From: Agelas oroides
Taxonomy: Eukaryota; Porifera; Demospongiae; Agelasida; Agelasidae
Assembly (NCBI GenBank): GCA_949130485.1
Contig: OX422183.1
Coordinates: forward strand, 11,320,543-11,384,542
Reading direction: 5' to 3'
Length of the DNA: 64,000 bases
In this document: in pieces, positions 31,701 through 45,244 of the stretch
Position numbering within the stretch: the stretch's first letter is position 1
Layout of the letters: every line of letters starts with the position of its first letter
Notes under the pieces: model-generated
What the model was told of the DNA's origin: nothing
Databases searched by the model: none
What the model saw: the letters and a program-made list of their open reading frames with translations, nothing else
Translations under genes and position numbers: made by a program

Positions 31701-34700
31701 AAACATTCACAGCTTGTCTACGGGAGGGGCTCATTCACGAGTGCAAGTAAGCATTACTAGCCCCACCTCTCCCCCTTATGTCGCTAAACAACTCACAGTT
31801 CTGTTCCACACACAAACACCGTTCAGCTTTCCTGTCAATGGCAACGTAGCACCAACGATATATTGCGCATTCTAGTTAAAGCCCAGCCCAGCACTCGAAG
31901 CACTGGGCCACGATCACCTACTAGGCTTGGCATACGATCGCAAGACCTGGGCCTGCCCAATGAGTACAGTCTTGGCCACTGTGGCCTTTCTGCTGCTTCT
32001 AGACACAAGCTTGCTTTCACAAGCAGGCACTTCACACTACTCACAGATACTGACACTACAGCACTCTACTAAACTTCTTTTTTTAATTTTTTAATTTTTT
32101 ATTTATATTTAAGTCGATCTAAGCTTATCTTCAAAGTTCTGACCACCACATGAAGGGTACCGCCAGGCCACATCTTAACTAACTTAATTATAAACTGATT
32201 ATTGGATGTCAATGCCGACAGGAAATGGGGAAAATTTTACGGACCGTGAACGGATGAAGACTCCCAAAACGGACTGTGCGCTTAAAGTTTACAAAGACAA
32301 AGAATTCTATCAGCTTGGATTCCAGGTTTGTTGACCTTGAAAACACAGGGTTCCCTGCTACACAGTTAGGTTGGCAAATTCTAATGCAGCTTCAATAATG
32401 CAGTAACATAAATTATTAGCTACTAGAGAAACATGTAGAACTATTTTCCTGTGATGATTAAAGCGACACTCAGTAACAGACTGCAATAATCGACTATCCT
32501 TGGAGTTTGATTAGGGAGACGGCCACTGACAGACTAGCCTCGAACCCAGGCTTTCCGTTCCGATTTTTCTCCAAAGCTGCGAGACACAATCCAGAACGGA
32601 AAGCCTGGGTTCGAGGCTACTGACAGACAGTGATACCCAGAAGTGGGGTCCAGAAACTGGTGAGCAATGTAAATCAAGCTGAGTGTTATGCTGTGTGCAT
32701 TCGCTTGCTCGGTAGCGTTATCTAGGATCGAAATCATGACTGTCGCGGTCAAATTAAATGCTTAAACTCAAGCTTACTCAACTGCTTGCTCTTGCTCATG
32801 CTCAGTAGCAATTGTGATCGTGTGTGCCTATAGACTTTCAGAGGCTATAAATGTGACATTCATTTACCATTCCATACGGGGTCTATAACACGACTACCAA
32901 GATTTGCTACACCTATGTCACAATTACTAAGCCTTGCTGCACTTGGCAATTATACTGCATGTAATCCACATATGTAGGTGCTTACGTCCAGGGTGGGTCT
33001 GGAATGGGACTGGGTCAGTTGTCCTTGTTCCATCCTGGTTGGAAGCTGAGACAGTCACCCAGTACTCCATTCCAGGAACAGTGTCCACCATCTGTTGAGT
33101 TGCATTGCCCTCCAGTCGGTACTGCTGGGCTATTGTCCCATTTGAGAACTGTACCATGAGCATCAGGGACTTTGCCCTCTCATCTACATGTTGATGAGTC
33201 AGAGACCATGTGACTTGCACCTGGGAGCTTGTAGTGTTTGATACCCTCACATTGGATGGAAGCGCAGGAGGGACTGTGTGGGAAGATGGAAATGGGGAGG
33301 GGGGGGTGATGTTAGTCCCATTAAGATTTGAATGGGGAAACTGTGGAGATGAACTGAGAGACACAGAATGGGGATACAGTGGTACTATGGCATGATTGGT
33401 AGACAAACAATTCATGGCATTATCTCAAGTGCACCCTAAGATGCACCCAGTGACCCGAGAGTAGTAGCGTCAAGGTTGCACAAGACAATAATAACAGTTT
33501 ACTTAGATACGACATACACCGGCTGTTTGAACATAATAGGTCACATGAGTTCATGATAACACTCTTGTGGGTGATTAATGGAGCAGATAAGGGGAATCAC
33601 CCAATGATTACTTTAGAAGCCAGCTTTATCATGTCCCTTCTGGATGTTCTTGAGAGATAGGCTCTATGCTCCGGATGAATAGGGGTCTCGAGTTAGTTGG
33701 ATGTCAGCCCTGCACTCAAATTAGAGGGTAACAGCATGTGCCTTAGCAACTACAGGCTGTGCCCCACCAGTGCAGGGGCGCCTGTGAATTATCGACACCG
33801 ATAGTACCGTTGTCGTTCGTGAATCGGGCGCTAAAAGAATGCATAAAGGTCATGAAATTGAACAGCGCAGTATGCATCTACAGAATGGCAAGGTCTCGTA
33901 CACTCTATTGACTTCACCGCATATGCGAGTTAGCCGTAAGTGGTGGTGGAGTGACTTACATTACGTATACACATCCATACCGAAGGCTTGGTTGGACAAG
34001 CTCCTGGCCCAAGACAACGGTAAGGCCTAAAATAGCCTCAGAACTGGTGTCATAGGGATGAGTGACTCCCCCTTCCAGTTACCCCGCCGGGGAGTCATTC
34101 AGCCTGGGGAATCACTCATCCTTTTGACACTAGCCTGGGAGGCTCTAAAATTCCAAAATATGGTATGTATATATCCTGAGATGAAATGTAGCCAAGAGAA
34201 GCTGAAATATATCTTACCAACAACTTGCAACTGATAAGCACCTACTGCTGTCATAGAAGTCGTTGGAATGGCATTTTTGATTATCACCTGGTAGAGTCCT
34301 GCATCACTCCTTGAGATTGTTGGAAAGTTTACCACGGTGACTCCATTGATCTCACTGGTATAACTGGTCTTTACTCGCTGCTCAGGTAGAAAGATGCTGT
34401 CTTTTCGCCACGTCACTGTAGTGTTTTCCTGGAACCGACTTATAAACTGAACAGTGAAGTTGAAGCTGGGATTTCCCATGATGTTGGTGTAGGGGGAAGG
34501 ATGTGAAATAATTAATGGAGGAACTGCAGTGGGAAATGAAAAAAAAAATGAGGAAAGGGGAGTCTGATGAATATAGTACATCCTCACACCATGGGTTAGG
34601 TAGCTGTTGCTACCGATTCTGCTAAATGCTAAGACTTTGAAGTTGCTTGCTGGGCTTCAGTAAATTGGGGGAGCTTTGTAAAGACGTGATGAATAGAGCT

Positions 34701-36993
34701 AAGTAGTTTGCAGTGAGGAAGCCCAATACAGGTAAGACAATTGCCAAATCAGATTGTGCTGCTGAAATTCTGCTGAGGTACAAAGTTTTGTACTATATTC
34801 ACCAGACCCCACCCCCTTTTCTCTATGGAGAAGGATCTGGGTTCAAGACCACTACTATGAAGATCAAAGTTTTTTTCTAATATGTTTTTTCATCCTTTAT
34901 TACACAATATATTAACCATGCAGTGCTCTTACTGATCACCCTCAGTTGGACTCTCCTTGTATATGTGAGGTCTAGATGAGACACTCGGCATATGTATGTT
35001 CCCTCATCCTCCAAGCTAACATCAACAATGATGCCACCCCCAATTTGAACAGTGTCATTGGTGTCCTCCTCACGTAGCCAGGTAATAAATGTATTGTGGT
35101 AGTTTGTAGTACAGTTGAGTGTAGTATTTTTGCCTTCAAGGGCATATTGTTGTGGTGGAGCCAGGATTCTCTCTGAGTTTAAAGTGTGTGGCAGATGTAT
35201 GGAGAAGACGTGCATGTAAATAAGACAATGATGTTACTACTCTTGATTTTATCTCATAAGAGTTGGCTGTTAACACCCTACAATAAATGTGTAGCTATTG
35301 GCCAACTTGTAGCAACAGTAGATCCCAGTCTCTCTTTTTTTCCCCACCCACCAAGAGCACGAACGAACGAGGCTAAGCTAGCTTCATACTCTTCAGCTTT
35401 TCTGTGTACTTGTCATATCCAGGACATCAGGTAAATGTTTGAGGAAGGGCCCAAAATGTTGTCTTTTGGTCTGTGTGCAAGGTCAGTGGGGGGCCAGGTG
35501 AAAGCCCACTTCTAAGATCTTGCTACTCCTTCAGACATTCAGGTACATGTTGGGAAAAATTTATTTGCTAGGAGAAAAGTGAATGTTGAGATCCAGCCAG
35601 GATTTCAGAATTTGACTGTGGTATACCTTCCTCAGGTAGATGAAAGTAGGCTCAGAGTGTATTATTTGGGATGTAGAACTGCCAGAAGTTGTACAGAAGT
35701 GATTAGCTATAGTTTGTAGAAGTTGCAAATATCAAAATTTGCTTGAGATTGAATGGTTGCTGTGTATATACGTTTTAGCTTTGCTAGTTACAGGACTATG
35801 GTTTTAAGATAATCTGAATATACTTTCTCTCAGGTTGTCTTATGCAATTAGTCTCTGGTAACAAAATAAACCCATCAACCACTATCTCTTCCATTTGTTT
35901 ACACTGAACCAGGTTAAGATACCACATGTGTTACAATTTATGCTTGCATGACATTCAAGGCAAGATTACATTGATCAGCTTGAAATGGTACAATGCTATG
36001 CCATGTGTGTGCCTCAGCTAACACTGCAACGATATTTACTAAAGTGTGGTGCACATGTAAACTACTGGATGATAGAATAACAACAAAAATACAGCACACA
36101 GCTAGATAATCTCTGGACTGGAGTGACCCCTTTTTCATGTATTAAAAATCATTCAGTTTGGACTTTTGAACTAACGTTGTAACTGCACTCAGCATTAAAT
36201 TGGCCTGGAAAATAGCTATACCTGGCTGCATGCATATACCTATTCAGAATGAGCAAATATAGTTTTAGTAACCATAGTAAGAAGACGAATGACATAATGC
36301 TATAGCAATAAAGGTCTAGTCTGTACGTAACCAGTCTCCAGGCTCTCTCCTCCACATGTTAAAAGAGAAGGCAACTAACTCTTGTGAAAGTTCCAGGAAT
36401 CACAAACCTCATTATCATCCAGTGATGCCGATAAGATGCCTTCAACACTCATTACTGTTCAGTGTGACTCTGATTGCACTGCATGATGACTGTACATACC
36501 ATGCAGTGAGCATTGTATTCTCAGTTGACCAAAGTATAAGGGCTCTATTACCACTTTTATGCATGCTGGACTGATCTGAGTCTACCGTGTGATAGAAACT
36601 ACACAAGGAACCAAGAGGCTGTGCTTGCATGCTAATTACGCATACTATATGATGCAGGATGCAGGTCAGTCTTGTGTTAGAGCATAATTAGTGCAAATGT
36701 GAAAAGCCAAGTTTTGCAGTTAAGTAGTCTGGTTTAGTAGTCCGGTTTAGTAGCTAGTCCATGCAGTAGCTATACTACTATCCAATATAGTCCACCTCAA
36801 TGATCATAATTTGACAGCGCGCTGTATAGTGGCCCTGCTACTTCCTGGATTAAAATGCAGTCAGGGATGTTACTTATGATGCAGTTAACAGATCAGGTAA
36901 TGACTCACGCTCGCCATGTACGATGGCGACTTGCAGTGCCGTGAAGCAGACGGCTAGTCGGATTAGATTCAGGGAGACGACTGAAGAACCCAT
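28712..36993 (-). CDS. Gene E: Ig2-FN3(2) single-pass surface protein, intact copy
   Basis: Ten minus-strand exons join in one frame with phase 1 junctions: signal peptide 36909-36993 (MGSSVVSLNLIRLAVCFTAL), Ig 34933-35172 (LNC, FITWLR, DEGTYICRV), Ig 34218-34523 (TVTWRKD, SRSDAGLYQV, lacking the usual Cys pair), FN3 32986-33273 (VTWSL, YWVTVSASNQDG), FN3 30010-30315 (FTVLAVNTHG), stalks 29887-29925, 29704-29751 and 29049-29087, transmembrane 28849-28959 (VGSAAAVLLLAIIVVLIICI, then KSKKKMK) and tail 28712-28782 ending TAA. The sum is 1533 bp, about 510 residues. Many NxT/S sites lie outside the membrane. The tail is short, acidic and has no tyrosine, so adhesion or a partner-dependent role is likelier than direct signalling. 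Gene E is convergent with gene C, as D is with B. Confidence 0.78.
31255..31445. repeat. Interstitial telomere-like tract (TTAGGG-rich, degenerate)
   Basis: TTAGGGTTAGGG and single TTAGGG units recur about ten times, broken by other bases, in the intron between the two FN3 exons of gene E. A smaller complement, CCCTAACCCTAACCC, is at 29305-29320. Confidence 0.75.
32535..32619. mobile_element. Hairpin MITE, TAGCCTCGAACCCAGG variant
   Basis: TAGCCTCGAACCCAGGCTTT pairs with AAAGCCTGGGTTCGAGGCTA, continued by CCGTTC / GAACGG. The loop contains GATTTTTCTCCAAAGCTGCGAG, similar to the loop of the 20296-20404 copy, so both belong to one family. Confidence 0.8.
34610..34840. mobile_element. Repeat related, in inverse, to 59600-59945
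   Basis: GGAAGCCCAATACAGGTAA, CCAAATCAGATTGTGC and ACTATATTCACCAGACCCC are reverse complements of phrases at 59640-59765. It lies between the two Ig exons of gene E. Confidence 0.65.
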
Positions 36994-37976
36994 CTTGGCT
37001 GGGACTCGCAAGTTGATTTTAATAACATTTCTGGCGCGGGCAACTGCATGGAAAAGCAGGGAACGGGAAACGGGACGGGAACGGGGACGGGAATGTGCGC
37101 ATGAGCTGCATGGGTAGAGTCTAGAGACAAGACGACTTGGGGCTCGTAGAGACCTTGCTCACATACATCTCCAGGGATAACTCGGGGCACACGGCGATCT
37201 TGTTCACGAACAAAGGAGCACAACAATTGGCTGAGTTGTCTTCAAGTTTCACTTACCGTTTGGTCCTGTGAGACAGCAGTCAACAGTCTCTTTCAGTATC
37301 AGAAATGGGTACACATCAGTGAACTATGCCGTAATTTCATGAAGCTACCCAAACATTGATACTGCAATCACTCATCACTGGCCCTATGACACTTACTAAT
37401 CCAAGCCCTACAGATACTAGCGGACAGATAGCCCGGCAAGACTTACCTGCAGTGAAGTCAGCATCTCCCAAGCTTTACTGTGAGAGACTTTATGCATGGA
37501 AAGATATACTGATGCAATGGCTGCAAGTCGTTGTGACTCAGTTTGAGGACGGTAAATCTCGTTCTGCTCCATCTTTACCAAGACTACTGAGTAGTCTCGT
37601 GACAACACACACTATGTAGTATGTGCCAAGTGACTCCTCATTTTACATCCAGACATAATCAGGCCAGCTGAAAGGGCATCAAATCACTAACTCTACTTGT
37701 GAGCTTTCGGCCTGGAACTGCTGACAAATAATTGCCTAAATCACTTTCTTGAACTGTTTTGTATTTGTGTAGTTAGTGTTTCATAACAGTGAAGCTGCCC
37801 AATGTTTACCAGATTCTTTTGTGCACCATCAGAGAGAGTTCAGTTGGTTTTTAGCTTTAACTGCATGTACAATCATGACTGAATACTAAAAATACACGAT
37901 AGTTATCTCACTCTGACATTGTTGTACTCCCCCCGAATTCCGAATTCTTTCTGGTTCTACTTGTTAGACTACCGTG
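36994..37976. other. Upstream region of gene E
   Basis: The promoter of gene E should lie here. The stretch 37040-37110 has a GGGACGGGAACGG-type purine-rich repeat. One coding-like exon of unknown gene (37447-37572, minus) is listed separately. Nothing else was recognised. Confidence 0.35.
37447..37572 (-). CDS. Candidate first exon of an unrecognised minus-strand gene
   Basis: Reading minus, AAGATGGAGCAG gives a start with good context, then 42 codons (MEQNEIYRPQTESQRLAAIA... KAWEMLTSLQ) to a clean CAG|GTAAGT donor in phase 0. The composition is helical and soluble, unlike the receptor genes, and the phase differs from theirs. No later exon was identified between it and gene E's signal-peptide exon, so it may be a fragment or an upstream gene's alternative start. 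Confidence 0.3.
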
Positions 37977-38330
37977 AGTCCCTAGTAGGCCTTGATGGAT
38001 TATTCTTTTTTTTTACCCTATTATTCTATTCTTGTATTCTCAAAATTTTTACCTATTATTCTTATCATACTACTTATTATTCTTCTCATCACGCCTATTA
38101 TTCCCAGTCTAAATACAATACATCGTGCACCAAGTAGAGTCTTGTTATATAGATAGCCCCGTATACATACGGCATACTCACTTCCTACATTACTACATGT
38201 GACCGGAGTGGAAATGCGTATGCGCACTACCCTCATCCCCCCCACCCCCGGCTTCAATGGTTTCATTGGCGGCAGATGCGTGTGGGACGAGGCTACATGC
38301 ACGCCTAGACTCAATGCCAATTGCTGTTAG

Positions 38331-38690
38331 GTGCACAGAAAAAAAATGGTGTGCTATTTGGGTAAAACTGGTGTGCCAAATAAGCACAGAGTGTGCTATT
38401 GTATATCTTTAACACACTAAACAGTCAAATCCAGCACTGGAGTGTGCTAAAATGGCATGTTCTGCTGTGCTACATAACATATTAGCACATGCAAGCACTA
38501 ATTTCCTTTTTAGCACCCTCGGTTTGACACACCACATGTGCTAGTTCCTCATCACCAAAACTGTATGACACACTACATGTGCTAGTTCCTCATCACCAAA
38601 ACTGTATGACACACCACGTGTGCTAGTTTCTCATCATGATCAGCACACTAACACAACAACTGCATGGGACACACTTGTGATATTTTGTGT
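38331..38690. repeat. Left subterminal repeat block, GTGTGCT/AGCACAC-rich
   Basis: The block opens with CACAGAAAAAAAATGGTGTGCT and has many GTGTGCT, TAGCACA and GACACAC motifs; CATGTGCTAGTTCCTCATCA repeats about every 57 bp near 38540-38640. The right block (47100-47330) is its inverted counterpart, ending AGCACACTTTTTTTTTTCTG. Repeated motifs just inside transposon ends are often transposase-binding sites; that role is inferred. Confidence 0.65.
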
Positions 38691-38749
38691 ATATGATCAG
38701 ACTCGGATGCTTGTCATGCAATGGAAATAGTGGTATAATATGTGATTGA

Positions 38750-41700
38750 TTGTGATTGTACACATCAAATGGAACTGTTTGATACCCATTTTGTATAGTT
38801 TGGTCAAGTATTAGTTGTTTCGGGCCTGAAATTGTTAGTTACAAGTAACCGATATGTACAAGTGGTAAAATCACAACCTCACCTGGACAATTTTTGAACG
38901 ACTCATACCAAAATGAAAACAAACATCAGATTATGAATGTACACATCAAATGGAACTGTTTGATACCCATTTTGTATAGTTTGGTCAAGTATTAGCTGCT
39001 TCAGGGATGATATTGTTAGTTACAACTAACCGATACGTTGGTAAAACCACAACCGTACCCAGACAATTTTCAGAACACTTACTCCAAAATGAAAACAAAC
39101 ATCAGATTTTGAATGTACACACCAAATGGAAGTGTTTGATACCCATTTTGTATAGTTTGGTCAAGTATTAGCTGTTTCGGGCCTGAAATTGTTAGTTACA
39201 AGTAAACGATATGTACAAGTGGTAAAATCACAACCGCACCTACACTCTTTTTGAACCACTCATACCAAAATGAAAACAAACATCACATTATGAATGTACA
39301 CATCAAATGGAACTGTTTGATACCCATTTTGTATAGTTTGGTCAAGTATTAGCTGTTTCGGGCCTGAAATTGTTAGTTACAACTAACCAATACGTTGGTA
39401 AAACCACAACCGTACCTAGACTCTTTTTGAACCACTCATACCAAAATGAAAACAAACATCAGATTATGAATGTACTCATCAAATGGAACTGTTTGATACC
39501 CATTTTGTATAGTTTGGTCAAGTATTAGCTGCTTCAGGGATGATATTGTTAGTTACAACTAACCGATACGTTGGTAAAACCACAACCGTACCCAGACAAT
39601 TTTCAGAACACTTACTCCAAAATGAAAACAAACATCAGATTTTGAATGTACACACCAAATGGAAGTGTTTGATACTCATTTTGTATAGTTTGGTCAAGTA
39701 TTAGCTGTTTCGGGCCTGAAATTGTTAGTTACAAGTAACCGATATGTACAAGTGGTAAAATCACAACCGCACCTACACTCTTTTTGAACCACTCATACCA
39801 AAATGAAAACAAACATCACATTATGAATGTACACATCAAATGGAACTGTTTGATACCCATTTTGTATAGTTTGGTCAAGTATTAGCTGTTTCAAGCCTGA
39901 AATTGTTAGTTACAAGTGACCGATATGTACAAGTGGTAAAATCACAACCGTACCTAGACTCTTTTTGAACCACTCATACCAAAATGAAAACAAACATCAG
40001 ATTATGAATGTACACATCAAATGGAACTGTTTGATACCCATTTTGTATAGTTTGGTCAAGTATTAGCTGTTTCGGGCCTGAAATTGTTAGTTACAACTAA
40101 CCAATACGTTGGTAAAACCACAACCGTACCCAGACAATTTTCAGAATACTTACTCCAAAATGAAAACAAACATCAGATTATGAATGTACACACCAAACGG
40201 AACTGTTTGATACCCATTTTGTCTGGTTTGGTCAAGTGTTGTCTGTTTCATGGATGATATTGTTAGTTACAAGTAACCGATATGTACAAGTGGTAAAACC
40301 ACAACTGCACCCACACAATTTTCAGAACACTTACTCCAAAATGAAAACAAACATCAGATTATGAACGTACACATCAAATAGAACTGTTTGATACCCATTT
40401 TGTCTGGTTTGGTCAAGTGTTGTCTGTTTCATGGATGATATTGTTAGTTACAAGTAACCGATATGTACAAGTGGTAAAACCACAACCGCACCCAGACAAT
40501 TTTCAGAACACTTATTCCAAAATGAAAACAAACATCAGATTATGAATGTACACACCAAATGGAACTGTTTGATACCCATTTTGTCTGGTTTGGTCAAGTA
40601 TTGTCTGTTTCATGGATGATATTGTTAGTTACAAGTAACAGATATGTACAAGTGGTAAAACCACAACCGCACCCAGACAATTTTCAGAACACTTACTCCA
40701 AAATGAAAACAAACATCAGATTATGAATGTACACATCAAATGGAACTGTTTGATACCCATTTTGTATAGTTTGGTCAAGTATTAGCTGTTTCGGGCCTGA
40801 AATTGTTAGTTACGTACAACTAACCGATACGTTGGTAAAACCACAACCGTACCCAGACAATTTTCAGAACACTTACTCCAAAATGAAAACAAACATCAGA
40901 TTATGAATGTACACATCAAATGGAACTGTTTTATACCCATTTTGTCTGGTTTGGTCAAGTATTGTCTGTTTCATGGATGATATTGTTAGTTACAAGTAAC
41001 AGATATGTACAAGTGGTAAAACCACAACCGCACCCAGACAATTTTCAGAACACTTACTCCAAAATGAAAACAAACATCAGATTATGAATGTACACACTAA
41101 ATGGAACTGTTTGATACCCATTTTGTCTGGTTTGGTCAAGTGTTGTCTGTTTCATGGATGATATTGTTAGTTACAAGTAACCGATATGTACAAGTGGTAA
41201 AACCACAACTGCACCCACACAATTTTCAGAACACTTACTCCACAATGAAAACAAACATCAGATTATGAATGTACACATCAAATGGAACTGTTTGATACCC
41301 ATTTGGTATAGTTTGGTCAAGTATTAGCTGTTTCAGGCCTAAAATTGTTAGTTACAAGTAACCGATACGTATAAGTGGTAAAATCACAACCGGACCTAGA
41401 CTCTTTTTGAACCATTCATACCAAAATGAAAACAAACATCAGATTATGAATGTACACATCAAATGGAACTGTTTGATACCCATTTTGTATAGTTTGATCA
41501 AGTATTAGTTGTTTTGGGCCTGAAATTGTTAATTACAAGTAACCGATACCTTGGTAAAACCACAACCGTACCCACACAATTTTCAGAACACTTACTCCAA
41601 AATGAAAACAAACATCAGATTATGAATGTACACACCAAATGGAACTGTTTGATACCCATTTTGTCTGGTTTGGTCAAGTGTTGTCTGTTTCATGGATGAT

Positions 41701-44700
41701 ATTGTTAGTTACAAGTAACAGATATGTACAAGTGGTAAAACCACAACCGCACCCAGACAATTTTCAGAACACTTACTCCACAATGAAAACAAACATCAGA
41801 TTATGAATGTACACATCAAATAGAACTGTTTGATACCCGTTTGGTATAGTTTGGTCAAGTATTAGCTGTTTCGGGCCTGAAATTGTTAGTTACAAGTAAC
41901 CGATACGTACAAGTGGTAAAATCACAACCGTACCTAGACTCTTTTTGAACTACTCATACCAAAATGAAAACAAACATCAGATTATGAATGTACACATCAA
42001 ATGGAACTGTTTGATACCCATTTTGTATAGTTTAGTCAAGTATTAGCTGTTTCGGGCCTGAAATTGTTAGTTACAAGTAACCGATACATACAAGTGGTAA
42101 AATCACAACCGTACCTAGACTCTTTTTGAACTACTCATACCAAAATGAAAACAAACATCAGATTATGAATGTACACATCAAATGGAACTGTTTGATACCC
42201 ATTTTGTATAGTTTGGTCAAGTATTAGCTGTTTCGGGCCTGAAATTGTTAGTTACAAGTAACCGATACGTTGGTAAAACCACAACCGCATCCAGACAATT
42301 TTCAGAACACTTACTCCAAAATGAAAACAAACATCAGATTATGAATGTACACATCAAATGGAACTGTTTGATACCCATTTTGTATAGTTTGGTCAAGTAT
42401 TAGCTGTTTCGGGCCTGAAATTGTTAGTTACAAGTAACCGATACGTTGGTAAAACCACAACCGCATCCAGACAATTTTCAAAACACTTACTCCAAAATGA
42501 AAACAAACATCAGATTATGAATGTACACACCAAATGGAAGTGTTTGATACTCATTTTGTATAGTTTGGTCAAGTATTAGCTGTTTCGGGCCTGAAATTGT
42601 TAGTTACAAGTAACCGATACGTACAAGTTGGAAAATCACAACCGTACCTAGACTCTTTTTGAACCACTCATACCAAAATGAAAACAAACATCAGATTATG
42701 AATGTACACATCAAGTGGAACTGTTTGATACCCATTTTGTATAGTTTGATCAAGTATTAGTTGTTTTGGGCCTGAAATTGTTAGTTACAAGTAACCGATA
42801 CCTTGGTAAAACCACAACCGTACCCACACAATTTTCAGAACACTTACTCCAAAATGAAAACAAACATCAGATTATGAATGTACACACCAAATGGAACTGT
42901 TTGATACCCATTTTGTCTGGTTTGGTCAAGTGTTGTCTGTTTCATGGATGATATTGTTAGTTACAAGTAACAGATATGTACAAGTGGTAAAACCACAACC
43001 GCACCCAGACAATTTTCAGAACACTTACTCCACAATGAAAACAAACATCAGATTATGAATGTACACATCAAATAGAACTGTTTGATACCCGTTTGGTATA
43101 GTTTGGTCAAGTATTAGCTGTTTCGGGCCTGAAATTGTTAGTTACAAGTAACCGATACGTACAAGTGGTAAAATCACAACCGTACCTAGACTCTTTTTGA
43201 ACTACTCATACCAAAATGAAAACAAACATCAGATTATGAATGTACACATCAAATAGAACTGTTTGATACCCGTTTGGTATAGTTTGGTCAAGTATTAGCT
43301 GTTTCGGGCCTGAAATTGTTAGTTACAAGTAACCGATACGTACAAGTGGTAAAATCACAACCGTACCTAGACTCTTTTTGAACTACTCATACCAAAATGA
43401 AAACAAACATCAGATTATGAATGTACACATCAAATGGAACTGTTTGATACCCATTTTGTATAGTTTAGTCAAGTATTAGCTGTTTCGGGCCTGAAATTGT
43501 TAGTTACAAGTAACCGATACATACAAGTGGTAAAATCACAACCGTACCTAGACTCTTTTTGAACTACTCATACCAAAATGAAAACAAACATCAGATTATG
43601 AATGTACACATCAAATGGAACTGTTTGATACCCATTTTGTATAGTTTGGTCAAGTATTAGCTGTTTCGGGCCTGAAATTGTTAGTTACAAGTAACCGATA
43701 CGTTGGTAAAACCACAACCGCATCCAGACAATTTTCAGAACACTTACTCCAAAATGAAAACAAACATCAGATTATGAATGTACACATCAAATGGAACTGT
43801 TTGATACCCATTTTGTATAGTTTGGTCAAGTATTAGCTGTTTCGGGCCTGAAATTGTTAGTTACAAGTAACCGATACGTTGGTAAAACCACAACCGCATC
43901 CAGACAATTTTCAAAACACTTACTCCAAAATGAAAACAAACATCAGATTATGAATGTACACACCAAATGGAAGTGTTTGATACTCATTTTGTATAGTTTG
44001 GTCAAGTATTAGCTGTTTCGGGCCTGAAATTGTTAGTTACAAGTAACCGATACGTACAAGTTGGAAAATCACAACCGTACCTAGACTCTTTTTGAACCAC
44101 TCATACCAAAATGAAAACAAACATCAGATTATGAATGTACACATCAAGTGGAACTGTTTGATACCCATTTTGTATAGTTTGATCAAGTATTAGTTGTTTT
44201 GGGCCTGAAATTGTTAGTTACAAGTAACCGATACCTTGGTAAAACCACAACCGTACCCACACAATTTTCAGAACACTTACTCCAAAATGAAAACAAACAT
44301 CAGATTATGAATGTACACACCAAATGGAACTGTTTGATACCCATTTTGTCTGGTTTGGTCAAGTGTTGTCTGTTTCATGGATGATATTGTTAGTTACAAG
44401 TAACAGATATGTACAAGTGGTAAAACCACAACCGCACCCAGACAATTTTCAGAACACTTACTCCACAATGAAAACAAACATCAGATTATGAATGTACACA
44501 TCAAATGGAACTGTTTGATACCCGTTTGGTATAGTTTAGTCAAGTATTAGCTGTTTCGGGCCTGAAATTGTTAGTTACAATTAAGTAACCGATACGTTGG
44601 TAAAACCACAACCGTACCCACGCAATTTTCAGAACACTTACTCCAAAATGAAACAAACACCAGATTATGAATGTACACACCAAATGGAACTGTTTAATAC

Positions 44701-44925
44701 CCATTTTGTCTGGCTTGGTCAAGTATTGTCTGTTTCGGGCCTGAAATTGTTAGTTACAACTAACCGATATGTACAAGTGGTAAAATCACAACTGTACCTA
44801 GACTGTTTTTGAACCACTCATACCAAAATGAAAACAAACATCAGATTATGAAGGTACACATCAAATGGAACTGTTTGATACCCATTTTGTATAGTTTGGT
44901 CAAGTATTAGCTGTTTCAGGCCTGA
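38750..44925. repeat. Satellite array, about 35 monomers of 176-181 bp, with higher-order repeat
   Basis: The motif TACACATCAAATGGAACTG recurs at about 35 regularly spaced points (38757, 38938, 39114, 39294 ... 44851). Monomers come in a longer form with GTACAAGTGGTAAAA and a shorter form with CGTTGGTAAAACC. A 7-monomer block of 1252 bp (from about 41451) is followed by an almost identical block of 1433 bp (from about 42703), the difference being one extra 181-bp monomer (the near-identical units at about 43060 and 43241). The array starts and ends inside the transposon described above. Open frames of 61 codons at 41514, 42766 and 44199 are repeat by-products. Confidence 0.95.
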
Positions 44926-45244
44926 TTCATATTACATATATGAACATACATGATCATGCAATAACTTTTCCAACTCCTGTAGCTTTAGTCTGGAGAGAAC
45001 AACCAGCATGACAGTTAGGTAGTAGCATGTATGTAGAGTCTGTTTTGTTACAGAAACTTATACTTAGAAGTACAGGACCCAGCCTCGCAAACAGGGTGGG
45101 GCTAATAATGACAGGGGCGTGGCTCAGTCCTTGTACGCGTGCGCAACATGGCACGCGCCATTTCGCATTTTCTCACTTCGATCGTACACTTCAAGTTCGT
45201 CTTCTTTGATATGATCCGTTCGTGAAAATTCCGCCAGCAACAAA

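Noticed and set aside
31456..31875. 139-codon plus-strand frame in gene E intron
   Set aside because: It follows a telomere-like tract, has no domain I can name and lies in repetitive sequence.
41514..44384. Three near-identical 61-codon plus-strand frames
   Set aside because: They fall inside the satellite array and repeat because of its higher-order structure.
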